Origin: Kribbella jiaozuonensis
Lineage (GTDB): Bacteria > Actinomycetota > Actinomycetes > Propionibacteriales > Kribbellaceae
Direction: 5' to 3'
Assembly: GCF_005233875.1 (NCBI RefSeq)
Contig: NZ_SZPZ01000001.1
Location: 372,001 to 436,000 of the forward strand
DNA length: 64,000 nt
Below, piece after piece: positions 1-11,004 of the stretch. A model generated the notes under the pieces. It saw only the letters and a list, made by a program, of their open reading frames with translations. It was not told where the DNA came from and ran no database searches. The stretch's first letter is position 1; each line of letters begins with the position of its first letter. Position numbers and translations under genes: made by a program.

Positions 1-542
1 GCCAGATAGAGCAGACTCGCGACCAGCCCCACCCAGCCGATCCACCGCGGCAGCACCGCCGACCGCAGTACAAGCAGACTGACGAGGATGCTCCACGCGA
101 TCGCGAGCACCTGTCCCAGATGCTCACCCAGCAACGCCCCGCCGTACTGATGCTGCGCGGTCCACGCGGCCGCCGCGGCGCTGTCCCCGTCCACATACGC
201 GTGAGCCAACGGTGGTACGACGAAAACCCAGCGCAGGAAGCCGATCAGCGACAGCAGCACCGACACGGCCCCCAGTGCGGTCGCCACCCGCAGCAGCGTC
301 GAGTCCGTGCGTTTGATTGCCTGCGGCAACATCAGGATCGGGATCGCCAGCAGCCCGTACGTCCAGGCGGTGGCGAACCAGGTCCAGGTCAGCCCGGCGC
401 CGCCGTCGACGTACGACCTCAGGACCTTGTCGGCCGGCTCCCGCAGGATGTCCGGCCAGTCGAAGGTCGCGGACAGCACGCTCGCGGCGACGGCGAAGCT
501 CGCGGCGGAGATGACGAACAGGATTCCAGTAGTACGGCGCAT
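1..542 (-). CDS. DUF4386-type integral membrane protein (3' end outside window)
   Basis: The frame is open from an ATG at 542-540 to the left edge, about 180 codons, so the C-terminus is missing. The translation begins MRRTTGILFVISAASFAV and contains at least four hydrophobic segments (about residues 5-25, 50-72, 85-110 and 140-180), with a long polar loop after the third. This resembles the DUF4386 family of actinobacterial inner-membrane proteins, whose biochemical role is unknown. It is divergent from the TetR gene at 610, separated by 67 bp carrying two copies of an operator-like repeat, so it is probably that regulator's target. Family assignment is from memory of the pattern, not from a search. 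Confidence 0.7.
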   Translation of the reverse strand, partial: MRRTTGILFVISAASFAVAASVLSATFDWPDILREPADKVLRSYVDGGAGLTWTWFATAWTYGLLAIPILMLPQAIKRTDSTLLRVATALGAVSVLLSLIGFLRWVFVVPPLAHAYVDGDSAAAAAWTAQHQYGGALLGEHLGQVLAIAWSILVSLLVLRSAVLPRWIGWVGLVASLLYL

Positions 543-559
543 GGCCCCTCCCAAGAAAT

Positions 560-611
560 TGTACGGTGTACAGAGATAGTGTGCACGTAATTCTGTACGC
601 TGTCCAGAGAT
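560..611. promoter_or_regulatory. Two 18-bp direct repeats, likely TetR operators
   Basis: TGTACGGTGTACAGAGAT at 560-577 and TGTACGCTGTCCAGAGAT at 594-611 differ at two positions and lie 34 bp apart. The first half of each is a dyad (TGTAC-N3-GTACA, imperfect in the second). The second copy runs into the ATG of the TetR gene at 610, so that gene has no room for a ribosome-binding site and is probably leaderless. Autoregulation plus control of the divergent DUF4386 gene is inferred. Confidence 0.6.
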
Positions 612-1278
612 GGCTACGAGAGGGCGGCCCGGGCCGCGACGAACCCTGACCGAGGACGAGCTCCTGACCGCCGCGCTCCAGCTCCTGGACGAGGGCGGTC
701 AGGCGTCGATCCGTGGCATCGCGGCGAAGGTCGGCGTCGCGCCGAACGCCGTCTACACGTACTTCCCTGACAAGTCAGCCGTCGTCGCGGCGCTGGTCGA
801 GAAACTGCTCGGCGACGCCGACAGCGGCGGCTTCGCCGACGAGACCCTGCCCTGGCGGGACCGGATCGAGGCGCTCGCCCTCGACGTCCGCACGAACCTG
901 GTCGCACATCCCGGCGCCGGCGCGCTGCTGATGAGCGGTCCGATGGACGGTCCGCGTACGACGGACCTCAACGAGCGGCTGCTCGGTCTCCTCATCGACG
1001 CCGGCATCGATCCGGTCGAGGCGGCGCGTTCGACGTACCTGCTGATCGTTTACGTCCTCGGATCGATCGCGCTGGAGGTCTCGGACGAGACCGATCCGGG
1101 CCCGCTTCCGTCCGAAGATGTCCGTGTCGCGCGCCGTCGCGCCACCTACGAGCAGATCCCCGCCGAGGTCTTCCCGCGCTCCGCCGCAGCGGTCCCCACC
1201 ATGGCCCGATTCGTCACCACCGAGCAGTACCTGTGGGGTCTGCACCGCATCCTCGACGGCATCACGGGCGACGAGTGA
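610..1278 (+). CDS. TetR/AcrR family transcriptional regulator
   Basis: This 222-aa protein has an N-terminal TetR helix-turn-helix (about residues 12-58, with IRGIAAKVGVAPNAVYTYFPDK as two helices and turn, ending in the typical YxYFPDK) and an all-helical ligand-binding C-terminus. The ATG at 610 follows directly on an operator-like repeat, with no Shine-Dalgarno sequence, suggesting a leaderless mRNA. It is divergent from the DUF4386 membrane gene, the usual arrangement of a local repressor and its target. The ligand is unknown. Downstream glgX starts after 63 bp and probably has its own promoter. Confidence 0.88.
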   Translation: MATRGRPGPRRTLTEDELLTAALQLLDEGGQASIRGIAAKVGVAPNAVYTYFPDKSAVVAALVEKLLGDADSGGFADETLPWRDRIEALALDVRTNLVAHPGAGALLMSGPMDGPRTTDLNERLLGLLIDAGIDPVEAARSTYLLIVYVLGSIALEVSDETDPGPLPSEDVRVARRRATYEQIPAEVFPRSAAAVPTMARFVTTEQYLWGLHRILDGITGDE

Positions 1279-1341
1279 ACACTCGCACTCAAAACTCCTA
1301 CCGATGAGGTCTCCAACGTCGGAGGTGGCTACTGTCGTCAG

Positions 1342-3455
<2,114 letters not shown>

Positions 3456-3459
<4 letters not shown>

Positions 3460-5852
3460 GGGGGGTCCCGCAGGCCACCTACCGGTTCCAGCTCCGCGCG
3501 GAGTTCGGCTTCGACGCCGCCGCCGCGGTAGTCCCGTACCTGCAGAGCCTCGGGATCTCCCACGCCTACCTGTCCCCGATTCTCCAGGCCGCGCCCGGTT
3601 CCACCCACGGGTACGACGTGGTGGACCACAGCCGGCTGTCCGAGCCGATGGGTGGACTGCCGGCGTTCGAGCGGCTGTCGGCGCGGTTGGCCGAGAGCCG
3701 CATGGGTGCGATCGCGGACGTCGTACCCAACCATGTCGCTGTTCCGACACCGGCCAGCTTGAACAAGGCGCTCTGGTCCGTACTGCGGCTCGGCCCGGGT
3801 TCGCAGTACGCGGAGTGGTTCGACGTGGACTGGGGCTCGGGTAACCAGCCGCTGCTGATGGCGGTGCTGGGTCAGCGGATCGGCAAGGTGCTGGCCGACG
3901 GCGAGCTGTCCGTGGACAACGGCGTACTGCGGTACTACGAGCACGAGTACCCACTGCGCCCGGGGACCGAGGACCTGCCGATCGCCGCACTGGTGACGGA
4001 GCAGTGGTATCGCCTCGCCCATTGGCGGGTCGCCGACGAGGAGCTGAACTACCGGCGCTTCTTCGACGTCGACACCCTCGCTGCGATCCGTCAAGAAACA
4101 CAGGAGGTCTTCGACGCGACCCACCAGCTCCTGCTGGCGTTGCTGAACGACGGCAAGCTGAACGGCTTCCGCATCGATCACCCGGACGGACTGGCCGACC
4201 CGCGCGGCTACCTGCGCCGACTGGCCGAGCGGACCGGCGGTGCGTGGGTTGTAGTGGAGAAGATCCTCGAGGGCGACGAAGAGCTGCCCAGCGACTGGCC
4301 CTGCGCCGGCACCACCGGGTACGACGCTCTCCTGCGCGTCGGCGGCCTGTTCGTCGACCCGTCTGGTGCTGCACCCCTCGCAGCGCTGCACTCCGAGCTC
4401 ACCGGTGCTCCAGCCGATTTCGGACCGGTCGTGGAGGAGGCGAAGCGCGAGATCGTCCAGCACGGGCAGTACGCCGAGGTGCATCGGCTGGTCGAGTTGC
4501 TGGCCCGCATCTGCCAGGACGACGTACGACTGCGTGACCACACCAGGCGGGCGTTCCACGAGGTCGTAGCTGAGCTGCTCGTCCACTTCGACGTCTACCG
4601 CGCGTACGTCGTACCAGGGGAGGAGCCGTCGCCGACAGCGGTGGCCGCGCTGGAGCGGGCGGCCGAGAAGGCGCGGGAGAACCTCGACGAGGACCGGCAG
4701 GCCACGTTGGACGTCGTACTGCATCTGCTGCTCGGTCGGGAGACCAGCACGATCGACGAGCGGGCTAGGGCCGAGCTGATCGTGCGCTTCCAGCAGACCT
4801 GCGGTCCGGTGATGGCGAAGGGCGTTGAGGACACCGCGTTCTACCGCTGGTTCCGGTTGACGTCGCTGAACGAGGTCGGTGGGGACCCGGAGCACTTCGG
4901 TGTCACTCCGGAGGAGTTCCACGCGTACGCGACCCAGCTGAACAAACACTGGCCCAAGACGATGACCACGCTGTCGACTCACGACACCAAGCGATCTGAG
5001 GACGTGCGTGCGCGACTCGGTGTGCTGTCGGAGCAGCCCGCGGCGTGGTCCGAGGCGGTCCGCGAATGGCGCCGGCTGTCGGAGGATCACCGCAATCCGT
5101 TGCTGGACGGCAGTACGGAGTACCTCTTCTGGCAGACGCTCTTCGGCACCTGGGACGACGGACCGCTCGCCGAGGACCGCCTGCAGGCCTATCTGCTCAA
5201 GGCGATCCGCGAGGCCAAGCGCACCACGTCCTGGACCTCACCGGACGAGGAGTACGAGCAGACGGTCGCTGCCTTCGTCACCGCAGTCCTGCACGACGAC
5301 AGCGTCCTCGACTCGGTACGCCGCTTTGCCGACGACCAGACCGGCTACGTCAGGGCAGCCACGCTGGGGCAGAAGCTGGTGCAGTTGACGATGCCCGGCG
5401 TACCGGATGTCTATCAGGGCACCGAATTGGTGGACCTGTCCTTGGTCGACCCGGACAACCGCCGGCCGGTGGACTACGAGCGGCGTATCGCTCGGCTGCA
5501 GCATCTGGACGGCGGTGGCAAGCCGGAGGACCTGTCCGACGAGAAGCTGCTGATCACGTCACGTGCACTCCGCATCCGGCGTCAGTACCCGCAGGCCTTT
5601 GCCGGCAGCTACGCACCGCTGCCGACGTCCAACGGACATGCGGTCGCTTTCGCCCGTGGCGACGCGGTCATCACCGTGGCGACCAGACTGCCCGCCGCAC
5701 TGCAGCGCCTGGGTGGCTGGGGCGATAGCGCAGTAGTGCTGCCGAGTGGGCAATGGAAGAACGTGTTGACCGGTCGCGAGGTCGGTAGTGGTGCTGCCAG
5801 GATCGAGGACCTGCTGACGGATCTGCCAGTGGCCCTGCTGGTCAGGAGCTGA
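3456..5852 (+). CDS. treY: Maltooligosyl trehalose synthase TreY
   Basis: This 798-aa GH13 intramolecular transglucosylase converts the reducing-end alpha-1,4 link of maltodextrin into an alpha,alpha-1,1 trehalose link. Family features include the start VPQATYRFQL, the motif IADVVPNH, GFRIDHPDGL carrying the nucleophile Asp, VVEKILEGDE with the acid/base Glu, and STHDTKRSEDVRAR late in the barrel. The ATG overlaps the glgX stop and the protein ends 3 bp before treZ, so the three genes are one translationally coupled operon. Length is normal for TreY, which is longer than most GH13 enzymes. Confidence 0.95.
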
Positions 5853-5855
5853 CGC

Positions 5856-7583
5856 ATGCACACCTTCCGTGTCTGGGTGCCTGAGGCAACCAACGTCGAC
5901 CTGGTACTGCGCGACGGCGTACTCCCGATGCGCGGGAGCACCGACGGCTGGTGGGAGCGGCACGTCGTCGAGGCGCACCACGGCACCGACTACGCGTACT
6001 CCGTCGACGGCAGCGACCCGATGCCCGATCCGCGCAGCCCGTGGCAGCCGGACGGCGTCCACGGGTTCAGCCGGGTCTTCGAGCCGGACCGTTTCGAGTG
6101 GAGCGACGACAACTGGACCGGGCGGGACGTCGGCGGGTCCGTCTTCTACGAGCTGCACCTGGGCACCTTCACCGCAGGCGGCACGCTGGACGCGGCCGCC
6201 GAGCACCTGGACTACCTGGCCGTGCTGGGCGTTGAGGTGGTCTCGCTGCTGCCGGTCGCCGCGTTCCCCGGCGTACAAGGCTGGGGGTACGACGGTGTGG
6301 ACCTCTACGCAGTCCATGAGCCGTACGGCGGACCGGAGGCACTGCAGCGGTTCGTCGACCGGTGCCATGAGGCCGGACTGGCCGTTTGTCTCGACGTCGT
6401 CTACAACCACCTCGGTCCGAGCGGAAACTACCTCGCCAGCTTCGGTCCGTACTTCACCAACCGCCACTCCACCCCGTGGGGCCCCGCGGTCAATCTGGAC
6501 GACATAGGCAGCGCAGAGGTACGCCGGTGGATCTGCGACAACGCACTGCGCTGGTTCCGCGACTTCCACGTCGACGCGCTGCGGCTGGACGCCGTACACG
6601 CGCTGGTCGACGACAGCCCGACACATCTGCTGCAGCAGCTGTCAGAGGAGACCGCAGAGCTCTCCCGTGAACTTGGGCGGCCGCTTGGGCTGGTAGCCGA
6701 GTCCGACCTCAACGATCCGCGCACCGTCGAGCCGGTGTCCACGGGTGGGATGGGTATGACCGCGCAGTGGAGTGATGACTTCCACCATGCGCTGCATTCC
6801 TTGCTGACCGGCGAGCGCTTCGGGTACTACGTGGACTTCGGCGACCCTGCTGTGTTCGCGAAGACGCTGACGCGGGTGTTCATGCACGACGGGACGTACT
6901 CGACGTTCCGCGGCAAGATCTGGGGTCGGCCGGTCGATCCGCGGAAGGAACACGGCGGCCAGTTCCTCGTCTACACGTCGAACCACGACCAGATCGGCAA
7001 CCGGGCGCTCGGCGACCGGCCGGCACTGACGCCGGGGCAGCTCGCCATCGGCGCCGCGCTGGTGCTGACGTCGCCGTACACGCCGATGCTGTTCATGGGT
7101 GAGGAGTGGGGCGCCTCGACGCCGTGGCGGTTCTTCACCGACTTCGGCGAGCCGGAGCTGGCCGACGCGGTCCGGACCGGGCGGCGCCGGGAGTTCGCGG
7201 ACTTCGGTTGGAGCGCCGACGAGATTCCGGACCCGCAGGATCCGCAGACCTGGCGGAGCTCGGTGCTCGACTGGTCGGAGCCGGACGAGTCGCCGCATCA
7301 CGAGTTGCTGACCTGGTACCGGCACCTGATCACGTTCCGGGCGCGGATGCCGGAGCTTCGCGATGACCGGCTCGAGTCCGTCGGGATCTCGTTCGACCCG
7401 GCCGGGAGCTGGCTGGTGGTGACGCGCGGCAGCCTGCGGGTGGTGGCGAATCTGGCCGCGGAGGACGGGATCGTGCCGGTCGACGGGCCCCCGGAGTACC
7501 TGGTGATGGCATTCGGCAGGGCCGAGCTGGCCGACGCCGGACTGTGGTTGCCCGGTCACGGCGTCGCGATCGTCTCCGTCTGA
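5856..7583 (+). CDS. treZ: Malto-oligosyltrehalose trehalohydrolase TreZ
   Basis: A 575-aa GH13 enzyme that releases free trehalose from maltooligosyltrehalose made by TreY. It starts with a CBM48-like beta domain (HTFRVWVPEATNVDLVL) followed by the barrel: DVVYNHLGPSGNYL, ALRLDAVHAL (nucleophile), VAESDLNDPR (acid/base) and YTSNHDQIGNRA. Last gene of the glgX-treY-treZ operon. Trehalose made this way is a compatible solute in actinobacteria. A hairpin with a short T tail at 7985-8015 is the nearest downstream terminator candidate. Confidence 0.95.
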   Translation: MHTFRVWVPEATNVDLVLRDGVLPMRGSTDGWWERHVVEAHHGTDYAYSVDGSDPMPDPRSPWQPDGVHGFSRVFEPDRFEWSDDNWTGRDVGGSVFYELHLGTFTAGGTLDAAAEHLDYLAVLGVEVVSLLPVAAFPGVQGWGYDGVDLYAVHEPYGGPEALQRFVDRCHEAGLAVCLDVVYNHLGPSGNYLASFGPYFTNRHSTPWGPAVNLDDIGSAEVRRWICDNALRWFRDFHVDALRLDAVHALVDDSPTHLLQQLSEETAELSRELGRPLGLVAESDLNDPRTVEPVSTGGMGMTAQWSDDFHHALHSLLTGERFGYYVDFGDPAVFAKTLTRVFMHDGTYSTFRGKIWGRPVDPRKEHGGQFLVYTSNHDQIGNRALGDRPALTPGQLAIGAALVLTSPYTPMLFMGEEWGASTPWRFFTDFGEPELADAVRTGRRREFADFGWSADEIPDPQDPQTWRSSVLDWSEPDESPHHELLTWYRHLITFRARMPELRDDRLESVGISFDPAGSWLVVTRGSLRVVANLAAEDGIVPVDGPPEYLVMAFGRAELADAGLWLPGHGVAIVSV

Positions 7584-7738
7584 GACTTTCCAACGCTGCA
7601 CATTTGTGGGGCAAACCAACACAAGCAGGCGTTCAAGCGTGTTGATCGATGGTGATTTCTGGAATCGCTTGTCTGTCGGGGTTGTCGTGACGGACTGTTG
7701 ATGGGCCAGCAGGGGACGGGGGGTTTTAGGGAGGCCGG

Positions 7739-7927
7739 ATGACTGTCGGAGGAGTCGACACTTACTACGATTACGAAGAAAAGCAGTGGAAGAGCCGGAG
7801 GCTGGGCGGCGGACCGATCCGTCGAGGCCCGGTGTGCCCGGCCCCACGTACTGCGGACCACGCGGTGCACGAAACCAAACCGGACCGACGCCGCGACCAC
7901 GAAGCACCGAAACACACACTGAACTGA
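7739..7927 (+). CDS. Possible small protein, 62 aa, unknown
   Basis: An ATG at 7739 sits 6-11 nt after GGGAGGCCGG, a good ribosome-binding site in an otherwise empty 470-bp gap (7584-8057). The product starts MTVGGVDTYYDYEEKQWKSR and is rich in Tyr, Lys and Glu at the N-terminus, then basic and Pro/Arg-rich with two Cys-free halves ending KHTLN. No family recognised. It may be a small peptide gene or chance; the good RBS and the downstream hairpin terminator at 7985 are the only support. The 155 bp before it (7584-7738) holds no feature I can name. Confidence 0.35.
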   Translation: MTVGGVDTYYDYEEKQWKSRRLGGGPIRRGPVCPAPRTADHAVHETKPDRRRDHEAPKHTLN

Positions 7928-7984
7928 CAATTCCGGTGGCAGGGCCCGCCAGACCAGGTCACCGTTTCTGCACAGCCCGATGAG

Positions 7985-8015
7985 CGGCCGTCGTCCGCGA
8001 GTCCGACGGCCGTTT
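7985..8015. terminator. Rho-independent terminator-like hairpin
   Basis: CGGCCGTCG at 7985-7993 and its exact complement CGACGGCCG at 8004-8012 form a 9-bp stem with a 10-nt loop, followed by TTT. It lies between the treZ/small ORF side and the 3' end of the reverse-strand LuxR gene and could serve both directions. Confidence 0.55.
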
Positions 8016-8057
8016 CGGCACGTCTGCCGACGCCGGGGGTCGGGTCGCGTTGGTCCT

Positions 8058-8750
8058 TCACCCGGTGGCAGTGAGCCCGTCGTCGACCGGCAGCCAGCCG
8101 CGGTCGGCAGCTTTGACGCCGGCCTGAAAACGGCTGCGGGCGCCGAGGCGGTTCATGACCCGGGCCACGATCCGCCGTGTCGTCCGGACCGAGATGTCGA
8201 GGTGTGCCGCGACCAGCTCGTCGGTCGCGCCGAGGGCGAGCAGCCGGAGCATCTCCTGCTCACGCACCGACAGGTCCGCCCGGTCCGGCAGCTCCGGGCC
8301 GGCCAGCGGTACGGCGTCCGGCCAGATCCGCTCGAACAGCTCCAGCGCTGTCGTCACGACGCTGGTCAGCCGCAGTACTGCGATGTTGCCGTTGCCGGTG
8401 TCGGCAGGCAGCACGACCACCGAGCCGTCGACGACGATCATGTCCATCGGCACCCGCGGGATCGTGCGGACCGCGACTCCGGCCAGCGACAGCGCGCCGA
8501 GGTGCCGGCCGAGGGCGGGCGTCGTACGGGCTCGGTCCGGGTGGATGGCTCGGTAGCGCACTCCGCGCCTGACCTCGCGCGGGTTGAACGCGGGCGCGGC
8601 CGGGGTGAGCGTGCTCATCGCGACCACCTCGTTCTGGGCGGATGCGAGCAGCTCGGCGATTCCGCCGTACGCGGGTTTCTGTGCGCCGGGGACCGGTACC
8701 AGGGAGAGCTGACCATTCATGGCACCCACGATCGCGGTGGGCGATGACAT
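8058..8750 (-). CDS. LuxR-type helix-turn-helix regulator
   Basis: Taking the ATG at 8750 gives 230 aa. The last 65 residues are a LuxR/GerE DNA-binding domain (LSVREQEMLRLLALGATDEL ... SVRTTRRIVARVMNRLGARS). The N-terminal 150 residues resemble the sensor half of TrmB/LuxR regulators common in Streptomyces and relatives (AELLASAQNEVVAMS ... VDGSVVVLPADTG), but the usual extra N-terminal winged helix is absent. A second in-frame ATG at 8720 is also possible; the longer reading to 8948 runs into the divergent gene and looks non-coding. It is divergent from a DUF574 methyltransferase 136 bp away. Confidence 0.75.
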   Translation of the reverse strand: MSSPTAIVGAMNGQLSLVPVPGAQKPAYGGIAELLASAQNEVVAMSTLTPAAPAFNPREVRRGVRYRAIHPDRARTTPALGRHLGALSLAGVAVRTIPRVPMDMIVVDGSVVVLPADTGNGNIAVLRLTSVVTTALELFERIWPDAVPLAGPELPDRADLSVREQEMLRLLALGATDELVAAHLDISVRTTRRIVARVMNRLGARSRFQAGVKAADRGWLPVDDGLTATG

Positions 8751-8886
8751 AACGATGACATCGCCGGACGGACCGGGGTTCGGCGGTGGTACGGCGTCGG
8801 TCGAACGTGACAGGCCGGGGTCCGGAGCGGTGTGGTTTCCGCGTCGCATAGAGTGACATCTGTCTCGAGAGGAAGGGTTCCGCGCG

Positions 8887-9702
8887 ATGGCTGACGCAAA
8901 CGAGCAGGTGGGTTCGGCGTACCCGTTCGACACCAGTAAGCCGAGCATCGCCCGGACGTACGACTACTTGCTCGGGGGCAAGGACAACTTCGCGGTGGAC
9001 CGCGCGTTCGGGGACCGGTTCATCAACGAACTGCCCGGCTCGCGGATGATCGCGTACGACAACCGCGGCGCGCTGATCCGGGCGGTCCAGGAGATCGTCA
9101 CGAACACGCCGGTGCGGCAGTTCATCGACCTCGGCAGCGGCCTGCCGACCGCCGACAACGTGCACCAGGTCGCCCAGCGGTACGCACCGGACGCAAAGGT
9201 CGTGTACGTCGACAACGACCCGATCGTGCTCGCGCACGGGCGCGCTCTGCTCGCGGAGAACGACAACACCACCGTCATCCAAGCCGACCTGCGCGAGCCG
9301 AAGGCGATCCTCGAGCATCCCGACACCGTGCGGCTGATCGACTTCGGCAACCCAGTCGGCGTGATCTTCAGCGCCACCCTGCACCACGTGAACGACGACG
9401 AGGACCCGGCCGCCATCGTCCGCTTCTGGCGCGACCACATCGCCTCCGGCAGCCACGTCTTCATCAGCCACTTCCGCAGCGAGAACGACCCCCGCAGCCA
9501 AGAACTCGAAGCCGTCCTCCAGGGTTCCCTGGGCCGCGGCCGCTGGCGTACCGACGACCAGATCCTCGCCCTCTTCGGCGACGGCTTCACAGTGCTGGAC
9601 CCCGGCATCGTCCCCGCCTCCGAATGGCGCAACGACGACACCCCCGAAGACCCCAACGACTACCAACGCCTGATCGCAGCAGTACTCGCCCGCAAGAACT
9701 AG
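8887..9702 (+). CDS. DUF574 SAM-dependent methyltransferase (first of two)
   Basis: This 271-aa protein carries the hallmarks of the actinobacterial DUF574/Methyltransf_19 family: SIARTYDYLLGGKDNFAVDR near the N-terminus, FIDLGSGLPTADNVHQVAQ (SAM-binding loop), VYVDNDPIVLAHGRALL and LHHVNDDEDP. These soluble enzymes bind S-adenosylmethionine; their substrates are unknown. A paralogue lies at 49597. It is divergent from the LuxR gene. Confidence 0.9.
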   Translation: MADANEQVGSAYPFDTSKPSIARTYDYLLGGKDNFAVDRAFGDRFINELPGSRMIAYDNRGALIRAVQEIVTNTPVRQFIDLGSGLPTADNVHQVAQRYAPDAKVVYVDNDPIVLAHGRALLAENDNTTVIQADLREPKAILEHPDTVRLIDFGNPVGVIFSATLHHVNDDEDPAAIVRFWRDHIASGSHVFISHFRSENDPRSQELEAVLQGSLGRGRWRTDDQILALFGDGFTVLDPGIVPASEWRNDDTPEDPNDYQRLIAAVLARKN

Positions 9703-9740
9703 CTCGTACTGCGGCAGCGCCCGCGGTGGCCCCGTATTTC

Positions 9741-10520
9741 TTAGGGTTTGACGGCTCGGGTGGCGAAGTAGCCGGGGAGCCAGCCGGCGGTGGCGTCGGC
9801 GTGGTGGGGGGCTTCGTCGAAGGCGGTGATTACGAAGCCGGCGGCTAGTTGGCCGCCGAGTTGTTCGGCCATTGTGTGGCTGTACTCCAGGGGCGCGTTG
9901 GCTCCCCACAGGCGCTCGCGTTCCTCGGCCGGGACATGCGTGAGGTCGCTGTACGGCAGGCGGTGGCGGACGATCAGTTCGCCGCGGGTGTCCATGGCCT
10001 CGTTGTCGAACAGGTACACGTCAGGGTTGAGGAAGCCGCACAGCAGCGTGCCGCCCGGTCGCAGTACACGGAAGCACTCGCGCCACACGGGTGCGAGCTC
10101 GGGTACGAACAAGTTCGACACCGGGTTGAAGACGAGGTCGAACGAGGCGTCGGCGAACTCCGACAAATCGCGCATGTCGCCCAGTACCGTGCGCAGCTCC
10201 AGACCCTCGCGCTCCGCGACCAGCTGATCCTGTGCGAGCTGACGCGGCGAGTTGTCGAAGACCGTCACCCGCGCGCCGGCCGCGGCGAGCGTCGGGCCTT
10301 GCTGCCCGCCGCCCGAGGCCAGGCCGAGGATGTCCACATCGGACAGGTCCGCGGGGAACCACTCTCGGTCGACCGGCTTGTACCCGATGAGCACGACGGA
10401 CCAGTCACCGGCGCGTGCCCGTGCGACGGTCTCGGGAGTGATCGGGCGCGACCACTCGTTGCCGCTCTCGACCTGAAGGTCCCACGCCGCACGGTTGTGC
10501 GCTACCGGATCAATGCTCAC
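9741..10520 (-). CDS. Class I SAM-dependent methyltransferase
   Basis: A 259-aa protein read from the GTG at 10520 (MSIDPVAHNRAAWD); an upstream TTG at 10550 would add 10 basic residues with no better start signal. It has a Rossmann methyltransferase fold: DILGLASGGGQQGPTLAAAG (glycine-rich SAM loop), VTVFDNSPRQLAQD, GDMRDLSEFADASFD and FRVLRPGGTLLCG. It belongs to the UbiE/Methyltransf_11-like group, with unknown small-molecule substrate. Convergent with the DUF574 gene. Confidence 0.85.
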   Translation of the reverse strand: MSIDPVAHNRAAWDLQVESGNEWSRPITPETVARARAGDWSVVLIGYKPVDREWFPADLSDVDILGLASGGGQQGPTLAAAGARVTVFDNSPRQLAQDQLVAEREGLELRTVLGDMRDLSEFADASFDLVFNPVSNLFVPELAPVWRECFRVLRPGGTLLCGFLNPDVYLFDNEAMDTRGELIVRHRLPYSDLTHVPAEERERLWGANAPLEYSHTMAEQLGGQLAAGFVITAFDEAPHHADATAGWLPGYFATRAVKP

Positions 10521-10622
10521 GCGCTTACGGTAGCGCCCCGCTCCAGTCAATAAACCGCAGGCGTTCGCGGTCGTGAGCGTTCATGATGTTCAGAAGGCCC
10601 GCGCGGGTCGGCGAGGAGATTC

Positions 10623-10991
10623 ATGCGTAGTGCGATCTTGAACGTCACCTTTGATTGTGGCGATTCCGCAGCGGTCGCGCGGTTCTGGAGTGCGGTGACG
10701 CGCTGGCCGGCGGAGAAGGTCGAGATGCCGGGGAATCCGTTCTGGGTGGTGGCTGACCCGGAGCGGGACGGGCCGCAGCTGGTGTTCGTCGAGGTGCCCG
10801 AGCCGAAGGGCGGGAAGAACCGGGTCCACCTCGATCTCCTGCCGCAGGGCGGTTCGCAGGACGACGAGTTCGCCAGGCTGCAGGCGCTCGGTGCGGTGGT
10901 CGTCGACGATCGTCGTACGGCGGAACCCGGCGGCTGGATCATGATGGCCGATCCCGAAGGCAACGAATTCTGTCTCGAACCCAACGACTGA
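10623..10991 (+). CDS. VOC superfamily (glyoxalase-like) protein
   Basis: A 122-aa two-module betaalphabetabetabeta protein of the vicinal-oxygen-chelate superfamily: NVTFDCGDSAAVARFWSAVT at the start and WIMMADPEGNEFCLEPND at the end, the latter containing the usual C-terminal Glu metal ligand. A ribosome-binding site GAGGAG lies 6 nt before ATG. Members include small dioxygenases, lyases and resistance proteins; the substrate here cannot be inferred. The phosphotransferase gene begins 13 bp downstream and is probably cotranscribed. Confidence 0.85.
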   Translation: MRSAILNVTFDCGDSAAVARFWSAVTRWPAEKVEMPGNPFWVVADPERDGPQLVFVEVPEPKGGKNRVHLDLLPQGGSQDDEFARLQALGAVVVDDRRTAEPGGWIMMADPEGNEFCLEPND

Positions 10992-11004
10992 TCGAAGGAG
11001 AACT

